Part shown: in pieces, positions 8,449-17,789 of the stretch | Numbering within the stretch: the first letter of the stretch is position 1 | How the letters are laid out: the number at the start of each line of letters is the position of its first letter | Source of the DNA: Methylovorus glucosotrophus | GTDB taxonomy: Bacteria; Pseudomonadota; Gammaproteobacteria; Burkholderiales; Methylophilaceae | Length of the DNA: 64,000 nt | NCBI RefSeq assembly: GCF_009858335.1 | Contig: NZ_VMSE01000001.1 | Coordinates: 868,001-932,000 of the forward strand | Direction of reading: 5' to 3' | Notes under the pieces: generated by a model | The model's database searches: none | Told to the model about the DNA's origin: nothing | What the model saw: only the letters and a program-made list of their open reading frames with translations | Translations under genes and position numbers: made by a program

Positions 8449-10089
8449 TCACTGCATGGCCGTATGTAGCTGTAGCTGGCCTTGTTGCTGCAGCATGCTG
8501 ATGACGTCGGCGTTGTGCATGAGGACGTCGTGTTTGCTGTCGCAGGTTTTGCTGTTGAGTTCATACGAGACCAGCAGGGTGCAGAAGAGGTCGTCGTGGC
8601 TGAAGGGGTGATCCTGATAGGGTTTGAGGTCGCTTAGTTTGTAGTCAAAGTGCTTGCCCATCCACACGATGGCGGGGATGTGGGTTTGCTCTTGCGGGGC
8701 GATCATGTAGGGCGCGGCGTGCAAGTAGATGCCGTGTTCGCCTAGCGATTCGCCGTGGTCGCTCACGTAAAGCATGGCGGTGGCGTGGGTTTCGTTGTAT
8801 TGCTTGAGAAAATCCACCACGTGCGCCAGGAAGTAATCGGTGTAGAGAATGGCGTTGTCGTAGGCGTTATCGAGTTCTTGCTGCGTGCATTGGCTGAGTT
8901 CGTTGCTTTTGCAGGCGGGTTTGAATCGCTCAAATTCGGGCGGGTAGCGCCGGTAGTATTCGGGGCCGTGGTTGCCCATCTGGTGCAGCACGATGAGGAT
9001 ATCCTTGTTTTTGTGGCTGTCGATGTATTTGTCCAGCCCGCCCAGCATGCCGATGTCGCGGCACTCGGTGTCGCAGACTTTGTTCAGCGTGGGGCTTTTG
9101 AAGTTTTCGTAGGTCATGCGTGTAGCCACGCCTTTGGAGTCGGAATTGTTGTCGCGCCACAGAATCTGCACGCCATGCTCAAACAGCACATCCAGGGCGT
9201 TTTCATAATGCAGGGCTTTTTCGCGGTCAAAATCCTTGCGGCCGAGGGCTGAAAACATGCAGGGCACGGATTCGCCCGTGGAGGTGCCGCAGGAGGTGAC
9301 ATTGCGCAGGCTCAGCACGTCGCGCTTGGCGAGCTCGGGGTTGGTGTCACGCGGGTAGCCATTCAATGAAAAGCGATCGGCACGGGCGGTTTCGCCCACC
9401 ACCAGAATAATCAGCTCATGCCGCGATGGCGTGCCTATCATCACCGCATCGGGCGCGGTGGCTGTCAGCTTGGTAATCGCGGATGACGTCAACTTTTCGC
9501 GCGCATACCCAAACAGTGAGTAGATGGGGTAAATCGGGTTGGAATAGGCGCGGGTGATTTTATGCTCACGAATAAACGAGGCGTAATGCGCGGTAAACGG
9601 CGCCACGACCAACACCATGCCAATGACGAGCAGCAGCGTGAGCGACAGCTTGGACTTGAATTCCGCCTTGAATCCCTTGCCCGCTGGCCAGTAGCGAATA
9701 ATCAGCCATGCGGGCAACACGCCCAGCAACAAGGTGCGCAGCACCAGTCCCCAGCTCAGCAGCCCGGCAAACTCCTGCGTATCGGTATGAAAAATATTGT
9801 CGATCATCACCGTATCGACCACCACGCCGTAGGTATCCATGTAATACGCCGCTTGCGATGCCACCAGCACCAGCAAGGCCAGCAGCCAGCGTGCGCCACG
9901 GGTATGCGCTACCAGCAGCAGAAACAGCGCGGTGGCAAACGTGAAAAACAAACCCAGTGAGATCAGGAGCGGCACATTGCCCAGGCTGGGCGGATACACC
10001 TCCAGCAGGCGTTGAAACAGGCTGATATTGGCGGTTGCCATCAGAAACAGGGCAACCAGCAAGGTTTTACGGTTACAAGTAGAAAACAT
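8449..10089 (-). CDS. eptA: Lipid A phosphoethanolamine transferase
   Basis: The product (546 residues from the start used) is an EptA/MCR-type inner-membrane enzyme that moves phosphoethanolamine from phosphatidylethanolamine onto lipid A, lowering surface charge and polymyxin binding. The first ~170 residues contain five hydrophobic helices. The periplasmic sulfatase-fold domain shows LIILVVGETARADRFSLNGY and SCGTSTGESVPCMF, whose second Thr is the expected nucleophile (about Thr271), plus YVSDHGESLGEHGIYLH near the C-terminus for zinc binding. The paired Cys of the family are present. The ATG at 10089 is preceded by AAAGAG at good spacing; the frame could open 48 nt further upstream. It stands alone between terminators. 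Confidence 0.92.
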   Translation of the reverse strand: MFSTCNRKTLLVALFLMATANISLFQRLLEVYPPSLGNVPLLISLGLFFTFATALFLLLVAHTRGARWLLALLVLVASQAAYYMDTYGVVVDTVMIDNIFHTDTQEFAGLLSWGLVLRTLLLGVLPAWLIIRYWPAGKGFKAEFKSKLSLTLLLVIGMVLVVAPFTAHYASFIREHKITRAYSNPIYPIYSLFGYAREKLTSSAITKLTATAPDAVMIGTPSRHELIILVVGETARADRFSLNGYPRDTNPELAKRDVLSLRNVTSCGTSTGESVPCMFSALGRKDFDREKALHYENALDVLFEHGVQILWRDNNSDSKGVATRMTYENFKSPTLNKVCDTECRDIGMLGGLDKYIDSHKNKDILIVLHQMGNHGPEYYRRYPPEFERFKPACKSNELSQCTQQELDNAYDNAILYTDYFLAHVVDFLKQYNETHATAMLYVSDHGESLGEHGIYLHAAPYMIAPQEQTHIPAIVWMGKHFDYKLSDLKPYQDHPFSHDDLFCTLLVSYELNSKTCDSKHDVLMHNADVISMLQQQGQLQLHTAMQ

Positions 10090-10337
10090 GGGACTCTTTA
10101 AACGGGTGGTGAACACCCGGCTAGCGCTGGGCTTCACTACTACGTGGCACGATTCGTACCAGTGCCGCTTTAAAGAGCAGGGTGGGGTGCCAAGATTTTA
10201 TAGTTTAAAAATCAATGGCTTGATGAGGTGTGTGTGGCGGTGTTGGAAGAGGCTATCTGCTTACCCTGCAAATACCTTCACACCCTGTTTTTACAGCCTG
10301 CATATTTTGGTAAAGATGGCGGCGGAAAACCTTGGCG

Positions 10338-10892
10338 CTATCGGAAGCGGTGGTTATGCATCATCCATTGCTGCTTGAAGGCATCCTGCGTCTTTTGCAG
10401 GTTTTCCTGCTGGCGAAAATCCCAGGGCGCGGTGGGGTTGGCATCCGCCCACAGGCCGCGCTTTTCATCACGGGCGGCATGTTCGGCGGCGGCATAACTC
10501 ACACGGTCTGCCTCGGTCTGCTCCCGGGCAAAATGCTTGTAATGCCACGCCAGGCCCAGCGTAAGCTGGCGCAGATTGCAGTCCGTGCCATCCACCCATA
10601 CCTTGCCCAGCAGTCGGCCATATTGGTCGGTCTCCTGGCTCTCTATCATCGCTTCTTTGCCGCGCGCGCACTCGGCCAGCGCCTGCTTGGCCTTGTTGCC
10701 AAAGGCCTGTGCTTGCTCCGGCGCATCAATGCCCTGCAAGCGCACTTTATATTTCAGATTGTCCGAAGTTTTCACGGTGAGCGTATCGCCATCGGCGATA
10801 TACACCACCTTGCCACTGACATCGGCATGCGCGGTTAGCGCCAGGCAACACAGCCATGGCAATACAAAACGGATAGGGGGAAGGGCAAACAT
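10338..10892 (-). CDS. Secreted thermonuclease-like nuclease (SNase domain)
   Basis: The 184-residue product has a signal peptide ending near LTAHA and an OB-fold SNase domain: DGDTLTV, VRLQGIDAPE, QYGRLLGKVWVDG and a GLAWHY strand. The Arg in VRLQGID, Asp and Glu in DAPE, and Arg in YGRLLG correspond to the active-site residues of staphylococcal nuclease. It should degrade DNA or RNA in the periplasm or outside the cell using calcium. It is the last gene of a three-gene minus-strand group, sharing one base (TGATG) with the acetyltransferase gene upstream. Confidence 0.88.
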   Translation of the reverse strand: MFALPPIRFVLPWLCCLALTAHADVSGKVVYIADGDTLTVKTSDNLKYKVRLQGIDAPEQAQAFGNKAKQALAECARGKEAMIESQETDQYGRLLGKVWVDGTDCNLRQLTLGLAWHYKHFAREQTEADRVSYAAAEHAARDEKRGLWADANPTAPWDFRQQENLQKTQDAFKQQWMMHNHRFR

Positions 10893-11287
10893 CAGGTCAG
10901 GCGGCGAATCACGTAAGCGTTATCCGCCAGTGTAAACCCCAGCCTGGGGTAATAGTCCATCGCATCCGGTGCGGATAGCAAAATGAGCGATACCTGATCG
11001 CCTGTTTTTTCTCGCGTCAACCGCACCAGTTCCTCGCCTATGCCCTGGCGCTGATACGCCGCATCCACCGCCAGATCAGACAAATAGCAGCAATAGCTGA
11101 AATCCGTCAGCGCCCGGCTTACACCTATGAGCGTGTCGCCATCCCAGGCAGAAAACACCAGATTGGCATGCGTGAACATCGCCGCTATGCGCGCTAAGTC
11201 ATCCGCTGGCCGCTTAATGCCCGACGCCTTGAATACCCGCGCCACATCGGCAGGGTTCAGCGGATGGTTTTCACGGTAGTGAATCAT
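10892..11287 (-). CDS. GNAT family N-acetyltransferase
   Basis: The 131-residue protein has the GNAT core: LSDLAVDAAYQRQGIGEELV contains the acetyl-CoA binding Q-x-x-G-I-G loop, and YYPRLGFTLADNAYVIRR is the usual C-terminal strand. The substrate is unknown. I start at 11287 (MIHYREN), which leaves an 11-nt gap to the upstream lipoprotein gene; an earlier Met would overlap it by 22 nt. It is coupled to the nuclease gene through a TGATG junction. Confidence 0.85.
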   Translation of the reverse strand: MIHYRENHPLNPADVARVFKASGIKRPADDLARIAAMFTHANLVFSAWDGDTLIGVSRALTDFSYCCYLSDLAVDAAYQRQGIGEELVRLTREKTGDQVSLILLSAPDAMDYYPRLGFTLADNAYVIRRLT

Positions 11288-11298
11288 GTATGTTGGGT

Positions 11299-11568
11299 TT
11301 ATTTCTGGGCCGACTGGCAAGCATGGTCATGGCAATTCTGCCCGCACACATAGTCACCGGCGGATTCGGCATTCAGCTCCTTCAGCTTGGCCAGCGAGGC
11401 TTCGCGGCAGGCTTGCAGCGAGGGGAATTGCCCCAGGGCGATGGGGTCATCCAGCTCCAGCTTGTCGGGGTACACATAGCTGTCGTAAGTATCTCCGCCA
11501 CAACCGGCAACCAACGCCAGCAGGCTAGCGAGCGCCAGAAATCTCAATGCATTCTTCAAGAACATCAT
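11299..11568 (-). CDS. Small predicted lipoprotein
   Basis: The 89-residue product carries a lipoprotein signal with lipobox LALVAGC, so Cys23 should be acylated. The mature part is short and Cys-rich at the end (YVCGQNCHDHAC). No family is recognised. It is the first gene of the minus-strand group with the GNAT protein and the nuclease. Confidence 0.7.
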   Translation of the reverse strand: MMFLKNALRFLALASLLALVAGCGGDTYDSYVYPDKLELDDPIALGQFPSLQACREASLAKLKELNAESAGDYVCGQNCHDHACQSAQK

Positions 11569-11681
11569 AGGATTGCTTTATCGAATGGTAAGCATGAATT
11601 TTAGCTGCTAATGGATAACTCGACAGGCGGGCTGACAATTATCGGCTGCATTCACGTGTTCACTAGCCAGCCAAAAGTACC

Positions 11682-12533
11682 CTAGGGATTGCAGTACGCA
11701 CAATGCGCCGGATCAGCCAGCGAGCGCTCTGCCAGGGGGATGATGTCCCGATGATCACAGCGCAGGCAGGCCCAAACCTCGCTATGCGCGAGTGAAGTCG
11801 GCCATCGGCAGGCTGCACACGGCAACCCCGGCAGGTGCTCGCTGATCCAGAAGCCGGGCGTATCGCACGCCGGGCATAGGGATTGCAGGCGGCGCAGCAG
11901 ATCGGCTGTCGCTTCCTGTATGCGTTGCATGCGGGTCGGGTTGGCAAAGGCGCGCAGGTCGCGCTCGACAAATACCTGGCCGCTGGCAGATTGCGCCAGG
12001 CAGTGCTCAAAGCCTTGTTGCAGGCTCGCCCAGTCTGTAATGGATTTGTAGATGCGGGGATCATCCTGACTATCGGGCCGCAATACCAAATGCTGTTCGG
12101 GAAAGCCTTCGCGCTCGGCAAAGGTGGCGATGTCCTGCCAATGGCCGCTCAGTATGTGTCCCTTGCGATCCGCGCCCTGTGCGATGCCTGTCACTTCAAT
12201 GTCCAGCTCGTCGTCTATCCAGGTCACCAGCTCCACATTCCACGGCAGCATGCCGGAAAACGGATCAGCAGCGAAACTGCCTTCACTGGCGATGCCAAGT
12301 TTAGTGCCCGCCAGCTCCATGCCTTTGCGCGCTTTTTGTCTTGCCGCTTGCAGTTGGGTGCCTGGGCGCGGCGTTTCGCGGGTAAAGGTGCCCAGCTGGT
12401 CGGTATCAAACCCCGTGACCAGTTCGATGCGGCATCCCAGCGCGGGCTCCAGCATGGGGGCGATCACCTTTTCCTTGCCGTGCTGGGTGAGCAGGGCTAC
12501 ACGACATCCGTCATAACGCGATCGCCCTGCCAT
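11682..12533 (-). CDS. DUF6671-like protein with C-terminal zinc-ribbon motifs
   Basis: The 283-residue product begins MAGRSRYDGCRVALLTQHGKE and keeps a conserved-looking core (ELVTGFDTDQLGTFTRE, ARKGMELAG, LGIASEGSFAADP) of the type I associate with DUF6671. The last ~60 residues contain four CxxC pairs (CPAC, CAAC, CLRC, CAYC), which suggest two treble-clef or rubredoxin-like zinc sites. The start overlaps the dabA stop by ATGA, so it is translated with the DAB transporter genes. No function is established. A role in metal handling or assembly for zinc-containing DabA would be a guess. Confidence 0.65.
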   Translation of the reverse strand: MAGRSRYDGCRVALLTQHGKEKVIAPMLEPALGCRIELVTGFDTDQLGTFTRETPRPGTQLQAARQKARKGMELAGTKLGIASEGSFAADPFSGMLPWNVELVTWIDDELDIEVTGIAQGADRKGHILSGHWQDIATFAEREGFPEQHLVLRPDSQDDPRIYKSITDWASLQQGFEHCLAQSASGQVFVERDLRAFANPTRMQRIQEATADLLRRLQSLCPACDTPGFWISEHLPGLPCAACRWPTSLAHSEVWACLRCDHRDIIPLAERSLADPAHCAYCNP

Positions 12534-15067
12534 CAAGCCTGTTCCAGCTCCACTTCGCACCACGTGCCATGGTCGTAACGTTGCAGATGCGATGATTCAA
12601 CATGCCAGAGGTGGAGCCAGCCATTGTCCACCAGCTGCTTCACTACCGCGTGTTTGGCAATGACCGCCTCAATGGCGGCTTGAGGGGCTTCGATCACCAC
12701 GGTGAGGCGCAAAGGCTCATGTATCCAGCGCTTGCCATCGTGCAGCGATTGCCGCGAAAGGCCTACCCGCAAATCGCCGCCGTTACCTTCAAATACCCCA
12801 AGGATGCCACCTACCACGTTGTGCAGCAGCTTGTTGCCACTGCCCAGCCGCTGCGGATCGCACGTGGAGGCGTGGTATTGCCAGTTGATCCAGTGCGTGA
12901 CCAGCATGGGCGCCGTCATCAAGAGCTCCAGCACGCTACCGTCTGGGTCCTGGCTGGCATCGTAGTCATGCAGAAAACTGCGACCCTCCAGCCCGATGCC
13001 CAGGCTGCGTTGCCGTGGCGCGATGATAAAGGCCGCGTTGCCGGCAAGCCCCCATTCGGGGCGGGTTTGGGCGCCATCGTTGGCGCGGCGACGCAATTGC
13101 TCCAGCAATGCATCATCTGAAGCTTGCGCATCCAGCTGCAAGCCGGGCGCGCGTTCGCGGCGCACCTGGTCGCCTGCCTGCGCAAACACCTGTTGCAGCT
13201 TTTCCCAGCGGGCGCGGGCCTCTTCCGGCAGCAGGTCTAGATCAAACCCCTCTATCTCATCGGTGGTGGTGTTATGCAGCGCCGCGACAAATACCGTGTG
13301 CGATGGAACGGCGATGCCTTTTGCCTGCAGGCCATCGCGCACTTCGGGTTCATTCAGCAGCAAGGCCAGGCTGCGCGCGTTGACCTCGCCGGTCTGCCCG
13401 CAACATGCACCGCAATCCAGCCCGGCGGCATGGGCATTATTGGCAGACTGGCTGCCATGTCCCACCAGTAGCACCATGGGCGCAAGCTCGCGGGTCAATC
13501 CCATGCCTTGCAGCACCCGGGCGGCCAGATCAATCTTGGCTTCCAGCCCCACGCCGATCAGGTGCGGGCGGCAAATGGATTGGTGACGCGCAGGCAAGCC
13601 TGCCAGATCATCCCGCGAGCGGGGCTGCAAGCCTGGCCATAGCCACTGGCCGATCTTGCCCAGATAACCCAGGCCTGCCGCTTCCACGAAGGAGAAGGCG
13701 GCACCCGGCCAGCGGCTGCCTGCTTTCCACTGATCCGTCACGGCAAAGCGGTATTGCCGGCTGCGGACGGAGGCGCGTTGCAGGGTGGCATCGGCATCGC
13801 GTTTTTCCGGCTCAGCGCTGATGATGCTATCGACCACTTCCATCGCGGGTGCCAGCAAGCCAGGCAACTGCGGGCGCCGCGCTTGTGTCGCCAGCGGCGT
13901 GTAGGCCACGGGCAGACCAAAGAAACCAGCGAACCCCAGCGTCTGAATGCCCGGCCACGCGGTTTCCAGCGCGCGGCGCAAGGGTTCGCTCCGCACATCA
14001 ATGCAAAAGGCGGCTTGCACTTCAATGGCTTGCGACCCAGGCGCAGTTTTGCCAGCCGAGATCAGCTTGCCAGCAAGTTCGCGTTGATAACCTATCTCCA
14101 GCGCCACTTGCCACACTTCATCCACCAGCAAGGCCCGCTCGGCGGCCAGCAAGAGCAGTGGCGCATGTTCCCAGGCGCGTTGCAATGTCACAAAAGCCTG
14201 ATCATTGGCCTTGTCATCCTTGCATTCCAGCAACAGGGCGCCCCACGCCAGCCGGATCGCCAGCAGTTCGCCCAGGTGGGCATCTTCGCCATTTTCCAGC
14301 TTGGCCTGCCAGCCGAGATAGGCGCACCACGAAGCCCAGCCATTCACCGTCAGCAGCACCGATTCCAGATAATCTGCCCATACCGCCTGTGGCAGGCCCA
14401 GCCTTTCCAGCACCCAGTGTTCTGCATCCTGGGCGGTGACGGGCAGCGCATCGATGGCTTGACCAATGTGCGGCAGGCCCATCAGCAAGCCGATGCCATG
14501 GTCATGCTGCAGGGTCTCGCGCCAGAAGGCATACAAGCCTTGCGTGCGCTCCGGGTGCCAATCCGCCTGATGCTCATCAAAATACGCGGCGCAGGTCTGG
14601 CTCACCTGATGCGTAATCGCTTGCCGCCATGACAAGCGGGTATGGCGATTTGGGTCGTTATCCAGCACGTCAATCAGCAGGGGCAAATGTTCCAGTGCTG
14701 GCTCGCTGTGCATTGCCGCGATGCAATCGCCGGGGCTAAGGCCCGCCGCTTGCGCCTCGGGCAGCTGCTGCAGCGCCTGCGCCAGGTCAGCCGCGCTAAT
14801 GCGCCCCTCATCCCAGGCTTGCCGTTGCAAGTTGCGCGGCGGGAACACCTGAATCCCCCCCAGCACTGCCATGCGGGCAGCCACTTTTCTCACCGGCATG
14901 CCGATGCGCGACCAATGGGGGTTAACGGCAATGGCGCGGTCCAGCGGCCAGGTGGGCGCGATAGCCTGGCAAGCCTGTTCGCAGGCCTGGGCAATCTGCG
15001 TATGCAATATGTCTTTGTCGGCTTTGGCTTTTGAGGTGCTCGGCTGCGCGACTGCTGTATTCATCAT
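12533..15067 (-). CDS. dabA: DabA, zinc-binding subunit of the DAB inorganic carbon transporter (DUF2309)
   Basis: The 844-residue product is a DabA homologue. DabA is a beta-carbonic-anhydrase-like cytoplasmic protein that, with membrane partner DabB, couples cation flow to one-way hydration of CO2 to bicarbonate. The four zinc/active-site residues are present: Cys355 and Asp357 in CIDVRSE, and His537 and Cys552 in GHGSQSANNAHAAGLDC, with the expected 15-residue gap between the last two. NPHW near residue 50 is also typical. A strong GGAGG seven bases before the ATG at 15067 fixes the start. dabB lies 13 nt upstream in the same operon and a DUF6671 gene follows by 4-nt overlap. Confidence 0.93.
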   Translation of the reverse strand: MMNTAVAQPSTSKAKADKDILHTQIAQACEQACQAIAPTWPLDRAIAVNPHWSRIGMPVRKVAARMAVLGGIQVFPPRNLQRQAWDEGRISAADLAQALQQLPEAQAAGLSPGDCIAAMHSEPALEHLPLLIDVLDNDPNRHTRLSWRQAITHQVSQTCAAYFDEHQADWHPERTQGLYAFWRETLQHDHGIGLLMGLPHIGQAIDALPVTAQDAEHWVLERLGLPQAVWADYLESVLLTVNGWASWCAYLGWQAKLENGEDAHLGELLAIRLAWGALLLECKDDKANDQAFVTLQRAWEHAPLLLLAAERALLVDEVWQVALEIGYQRELAGKLISAGKTAPGSQAIEVQAAFCIDVRSEPLRRALETAWPGIQTLGFAGFFGLPVAYTPLATQARRPQLPGLLAPAMEVVDSIISAEPEKRDADATLQRASVRSRQYRFAVTDQWKAGSRWPGAAFSFVEAAGLGYLGKIGQWLWPGLQPRSRDDLAGLPARHQSICRPHLIGVGLEAKIDLAARVLQGMGLTRELAPMVLLVGHGSQSANNAHAAGLDCGACCGQTGEVNARSLALLLNEPEVRDGLQAKGIAVPSHTVFVAALHNTTTDEIEGFDLDLLPEEARARWEKLQQVFAQAGDQVRRERAPGLQLDAQASDDALLEQLRRRANDGAQTRPEWGLAGNAAFIIAPRQRSLGIGLEGRSFLHDYDASQDPDGSVLELLMTAPMLVTHWINWQYHASTCDPQRLGSGNKLLHNVVGGILGVFEGNGGDLRVGLSRQSLHDGKRWIHEPLRLTVVIEAPQAAIEAVIAKHAVVKQLVDNGWLHLWHVESSHLQRYDHGTWCEVELEQA

Positions 15068-15080
15068 GGTTTCCTCCGTG

Positions 15081-16634
15081 TTAGCGTGAGACATCAGTGA
15101 TTGCCTCCTGCTTGATATGGGTGCCCGCATGCGGTATCCACCGGGTGGGCCAGAGCTGCAAGGCCAGGCGCGTGTAGGCCTCGTCGACATAAAAGCCGGC
15201 ATAACTCCACCGCCGCCAGCGGGAGAGCAGGTGCGGCCAGCGCTGCAACATGGCCTGGCAGAGATACAAGGTGGCCATGCCAGTGAGCGCGATCAGCCCC
15301 AGCAACGGGTGCGGCGCATTATGCAAACCCAGGGGCAGGGTATGGGCGAGCATGGCGGCCAAGGCAAGGCCTAATATCATCAATAAGCCAGTCAGCAGCT
15401 GACCCGCGCGAAAAGCAAACCCGGCAGGTGCCGCTGGCTGCCAGATCATGGGTGCCCAGGCCAGGCCCAGCACCGCACTCCACCACCATGGCCAGGCCGC
15501 ATGTGCCGAGAGGCCCGTGGTCAGCTGCACGGCAGAAATTGTCAGCAAGGGCGCCCATAGCAGGCTAAGCGCATTCGGCTTGCTGTCGCCATGCAATGCT
15601 TGCAAACGGGTCTGGCGCACAATGCCCGATGCCGAAAGAAACGCATGCGCCTTATAAAGCGAATGCCCCAGCAGATGCAGGGCCGCCAGCGTGTAAAGGC
15701 CAAGCGCGCATTCCATCAGCAAAAAGCCCATCTGCGCGACCGTAGACCACGCCAGCCGCACCTTGATGCTGATGCGGGTGAGCATGACCATGCCCGCCAG
15801 CACCGCGGTGGCAAGGCCCACTACCAAGAGCAGCAGGCGCGCCGGTGTTGCCTGCTCAAGCAAAGGCGCAAACTGGATCAGCACCACGCCACCAAGATTC
15901 ACCACCCCGGCATGCAGCAGGGCGGAGACGGGCGTGGGGGCTTCCATCACCTGTATCAGCCAGCCATGCATAGGCAACAAAGCCGTGCGCAGGATAACGG
16001 CAAGCACCAGCGCCACGGCGCTGACCTGCAATGCTGGTGATATGGTGTGCTGGCTCAGGTGCGCCATCAGCGCGGAGAGCGAGCCGCTGCCCACTTCCAC
16101 CCATGCCAGCGCAGCCGCGATGATCAGCATGACATCGGCCAGGCGATCCGCGATGCGTTTTTTATGGGCGGCGAGCAAGGCAAACGGCCGGTCAGGGTAA
16201 AAGCACAGCAGTGACTGCAATGCCACACCGACGAAGGCCCAGGCGCCTATCAGCAGCAGCCAGTGATCTGCCAGCACCAGCAGATGCACGGCCGCCAGCA
16301 CCGCCGCCAGGGCAGCGACATAACGCGCCTGACCGGACTCCCCCTGCAGATAGCGGCTGGAAAACCCGCCAATCACCGTGCCCAGCATTTGCACCAGCGC
16401 GGCCATCACCATGCTCAGGCCCGTAGCCTTGATCACGCCCGGCCACAGCATGCCCTGAGAACTCGTGACGATGGCAAGCCCCGTCATCGCCAGCGCGGCA
16501 AACGAGCCCACGCGCAATATTCGCCATAATGTGGCATCTGAAAAGCGCCCCAGCCATGCCAGCAGCGCCACTCCAGCCATCAGCACCAGTGGCGCCAATG
16601 CACTGACCTTGTATAACACCTGGAAAAATCCCAT
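15081..16634 (-). CDS. dabB: DabB, NuoL/MrpA-like membrane subunit of the DAB inorganic carbon transporter
   Basis: The 517-residue protein is a proton-translocating oxidoreductase-like antiporter subunit with about 13 hydrophobic helices. The central region LPMHGWLIQVMEAPTPVSALLHAGVVNLGG is the conserved helix of the NuoL/MrpA family with its Lys/His/Glu channel residues nearby, and LAWSTVAQMGFLLMECALG follows. It is shorter than NuoL and is paired with dabA, as in known DAB systems. I start at the ATG at 16634, which has GAAGG upstream; a TTG 15 nt earlier is also possible. It is first in the dab operon and divergent from a LysR regulator. Confidence 0.9.
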   Translation of the reverse strand: MGFFQVLYKVSALAPLVLMAGVALLAWLGRFSDATLWRILRVGSFAALAMTGLAIVTSSQGMLWPGVIKATGLSMVMAALVQMLGTVIGGFSSRYLQGESGQARYVAALAAVLAAVHLLVLADHWLLLIGAWAFVGVALQSLLCFYPDRPFALLAAHKKRIADRLADVMLIIAAALAWVEVGSGSLSALMAHLSQHTISPALQVSAVALVLAVILRTALLPMHGWLIQVMEAPTPVSALLHAGVVNLGGVVLIQFAPLLEQATPARLLLLVVGLATAVLAGMVMLTRISIKVRLAWSTVAQMGFLLMECALGLYTLAALHLLGHSLYKAHAFLSASGIVRQTRLQALHGDSKPNALSLLWAPLLTISAVQLTTGLSAHAAWPWWWSAVLGLAWAPMIWQPAAPAGFAFRAGQLLTGLLMILGLALAAMLAHTLPLGLHNAPHPLLGLIALTGMATLYLCQAMLQRWPHLLSRWRRWSYAGFYVDEAYTRLALQLWPTRWIPHAGTHIKQEAITDVSR

Positions 16635-16731
16635 CCCATAAACCTTCAAAGTTGATGGGGCGTATCATGCTTGACACTGCGTGTTCTGTTAAATACATTG
16701 ATAAGAACGATTTGATATTAAAAATAAAACA
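16635..16731. promoter_or_regulatory. Divergent dabB / lysR control region
   Basis: This 97-bp gap carries the promoters of both directions. An inverted repeat GTTCT (16683-16687) / AGAAC (16704-16708) around an AT-rich centre is a plausible LysR-type operator. The TTGACA at ~16673 could serve as a -35 box toward the LysR gene. Binding is inferred. Confidence 0.45.
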
Positions 16732-17634
16732 ATGAAGCTCGACCAACTCAACTTTCATCATCTGTTGTATTTCTGGCGGGTGGCAAAACTCGGGCACCTC
16801 ACCCGCGCCGCCGAGGAGCTGCATACCTCGCAATCCGCCGTCTCGGCACAGATTCGCCAATTGGAAGAACGCTTTGGCGATGATCTCTTCACCCGCAAAG
16901 GCCGCAAGCTCATCCTCACCGATACCGGGCAGCTCGTGCTTGCCTATGCCGACAATATTTTTGGGCTGGGGGAAGAAATGCTCGGGCGCCTGCAAGGCCG
17001 CACCGCCGGGCTAACGCGCCTGCGCGTAGGCAGCGTGGGTACCCTGTCGCGCAACTATCAGGAAAACTGGATACGCCCGCTACTCGCCGACCCTGACGTG
17101 GTACTCACCCTGGAGTCTGGCCTGCTGAATGACCTGGTATCCCGCCTGGTGCAACACCAGCTCGATGTGGTGTTGAGTAATGAAACCGTGCCCGCCGACC
17201 CGGACCGCCCCATGCACTGCCTGTTTCTGGGCAGCCAATCCATCTCGCTGGTCGGCCCCGCCAGCCGCTGGGCATCGCAGAGTTTGCGCATTCCCGAAGA
17301 TCTGGATGGCGTGGATATCGCCCTGCCTGGCCCACGCCATGCCCTGCGCGCCCAGTTCGATGCCCTGTGCGCCACCGCAGGCGTCGCCCCCCGGCTAAGA
17401 GCCGAGGTGGATGACATGGCCATGCTGCGCCTGATCGCCCGCGATAGCGGATGGCTGACGTTATTGCCTGAAGTGGTAGTACAGGATGAATTACGGGCTG
17501 GAGTGCTGGTGACGGTGGGCCACTCAGCGGCATTGCAGGAGCGGTTTTATGCGATTACGACGCCACACCGGCATCGGATTGAGGCGTTGGAGAAATTGCT
17601 GGCGGGGAGGCCGGAGTATATGTCCTTAACTTAG
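16732..17634 (+). CDS. LysR-type transcriptional regulator next to dabBA
   Basis: The 300-residue protein has the LysR layout. The N-terminal winged HTH at ~5-65 (LNFHHLLYFWRVAKLGHLTRAAEELHTSQSAVSAQIRQLE, given here only as position) is of the NhaR-like FHHLYYFW type. A substrate-binding domain follows to the end. Divergent placement against dabB with a 97-bp spacer is the usual arrangement for a regulator of the neighbouring operon, so it probably controls inorganic carbon uptake in response to a carbon signal. The ligand is unknown. Confidence 0.88.
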   Translation: MKLDQLNFHHLLYFWRVAKLGHLTRAAEELHTSQSAVSAQIRQLEERFGDDLFTRKGRKLILTDTGQLVLAYADNIFGLGEEMLGRLQGRTAGLTRLRVGSVGTLSRNYQENWIRPLLADPDVVLTLESGLLNDLVSRLVQHQLDVVLSNETVPADPDRPMHCLFLGSQSISLVGPASRWASQSLRIPEDLDGVDIALPGPRHALRAQFDALCATAGVAPRLRAEVDDMAMLRLIARDSGWLTLLPEVVVQDELRAGVLVTVGHSAALQERFYAITTPHRHRIEALEKLLAGRPEYMSLT

Positions 17635-17789
17635 GACTTGGTCACGCGGGCATGTTGATACCAAAAAATAATTGCTCCTCAGCTTAATTAAGATTAATTT
17701 ATCTGGGTAAAAATCTATAAGTATGGCACTGCTAACGTAGTGTTTGATCCGATTCCAGGAAAGTGCGGAATCTGAAATTATTATAATTT

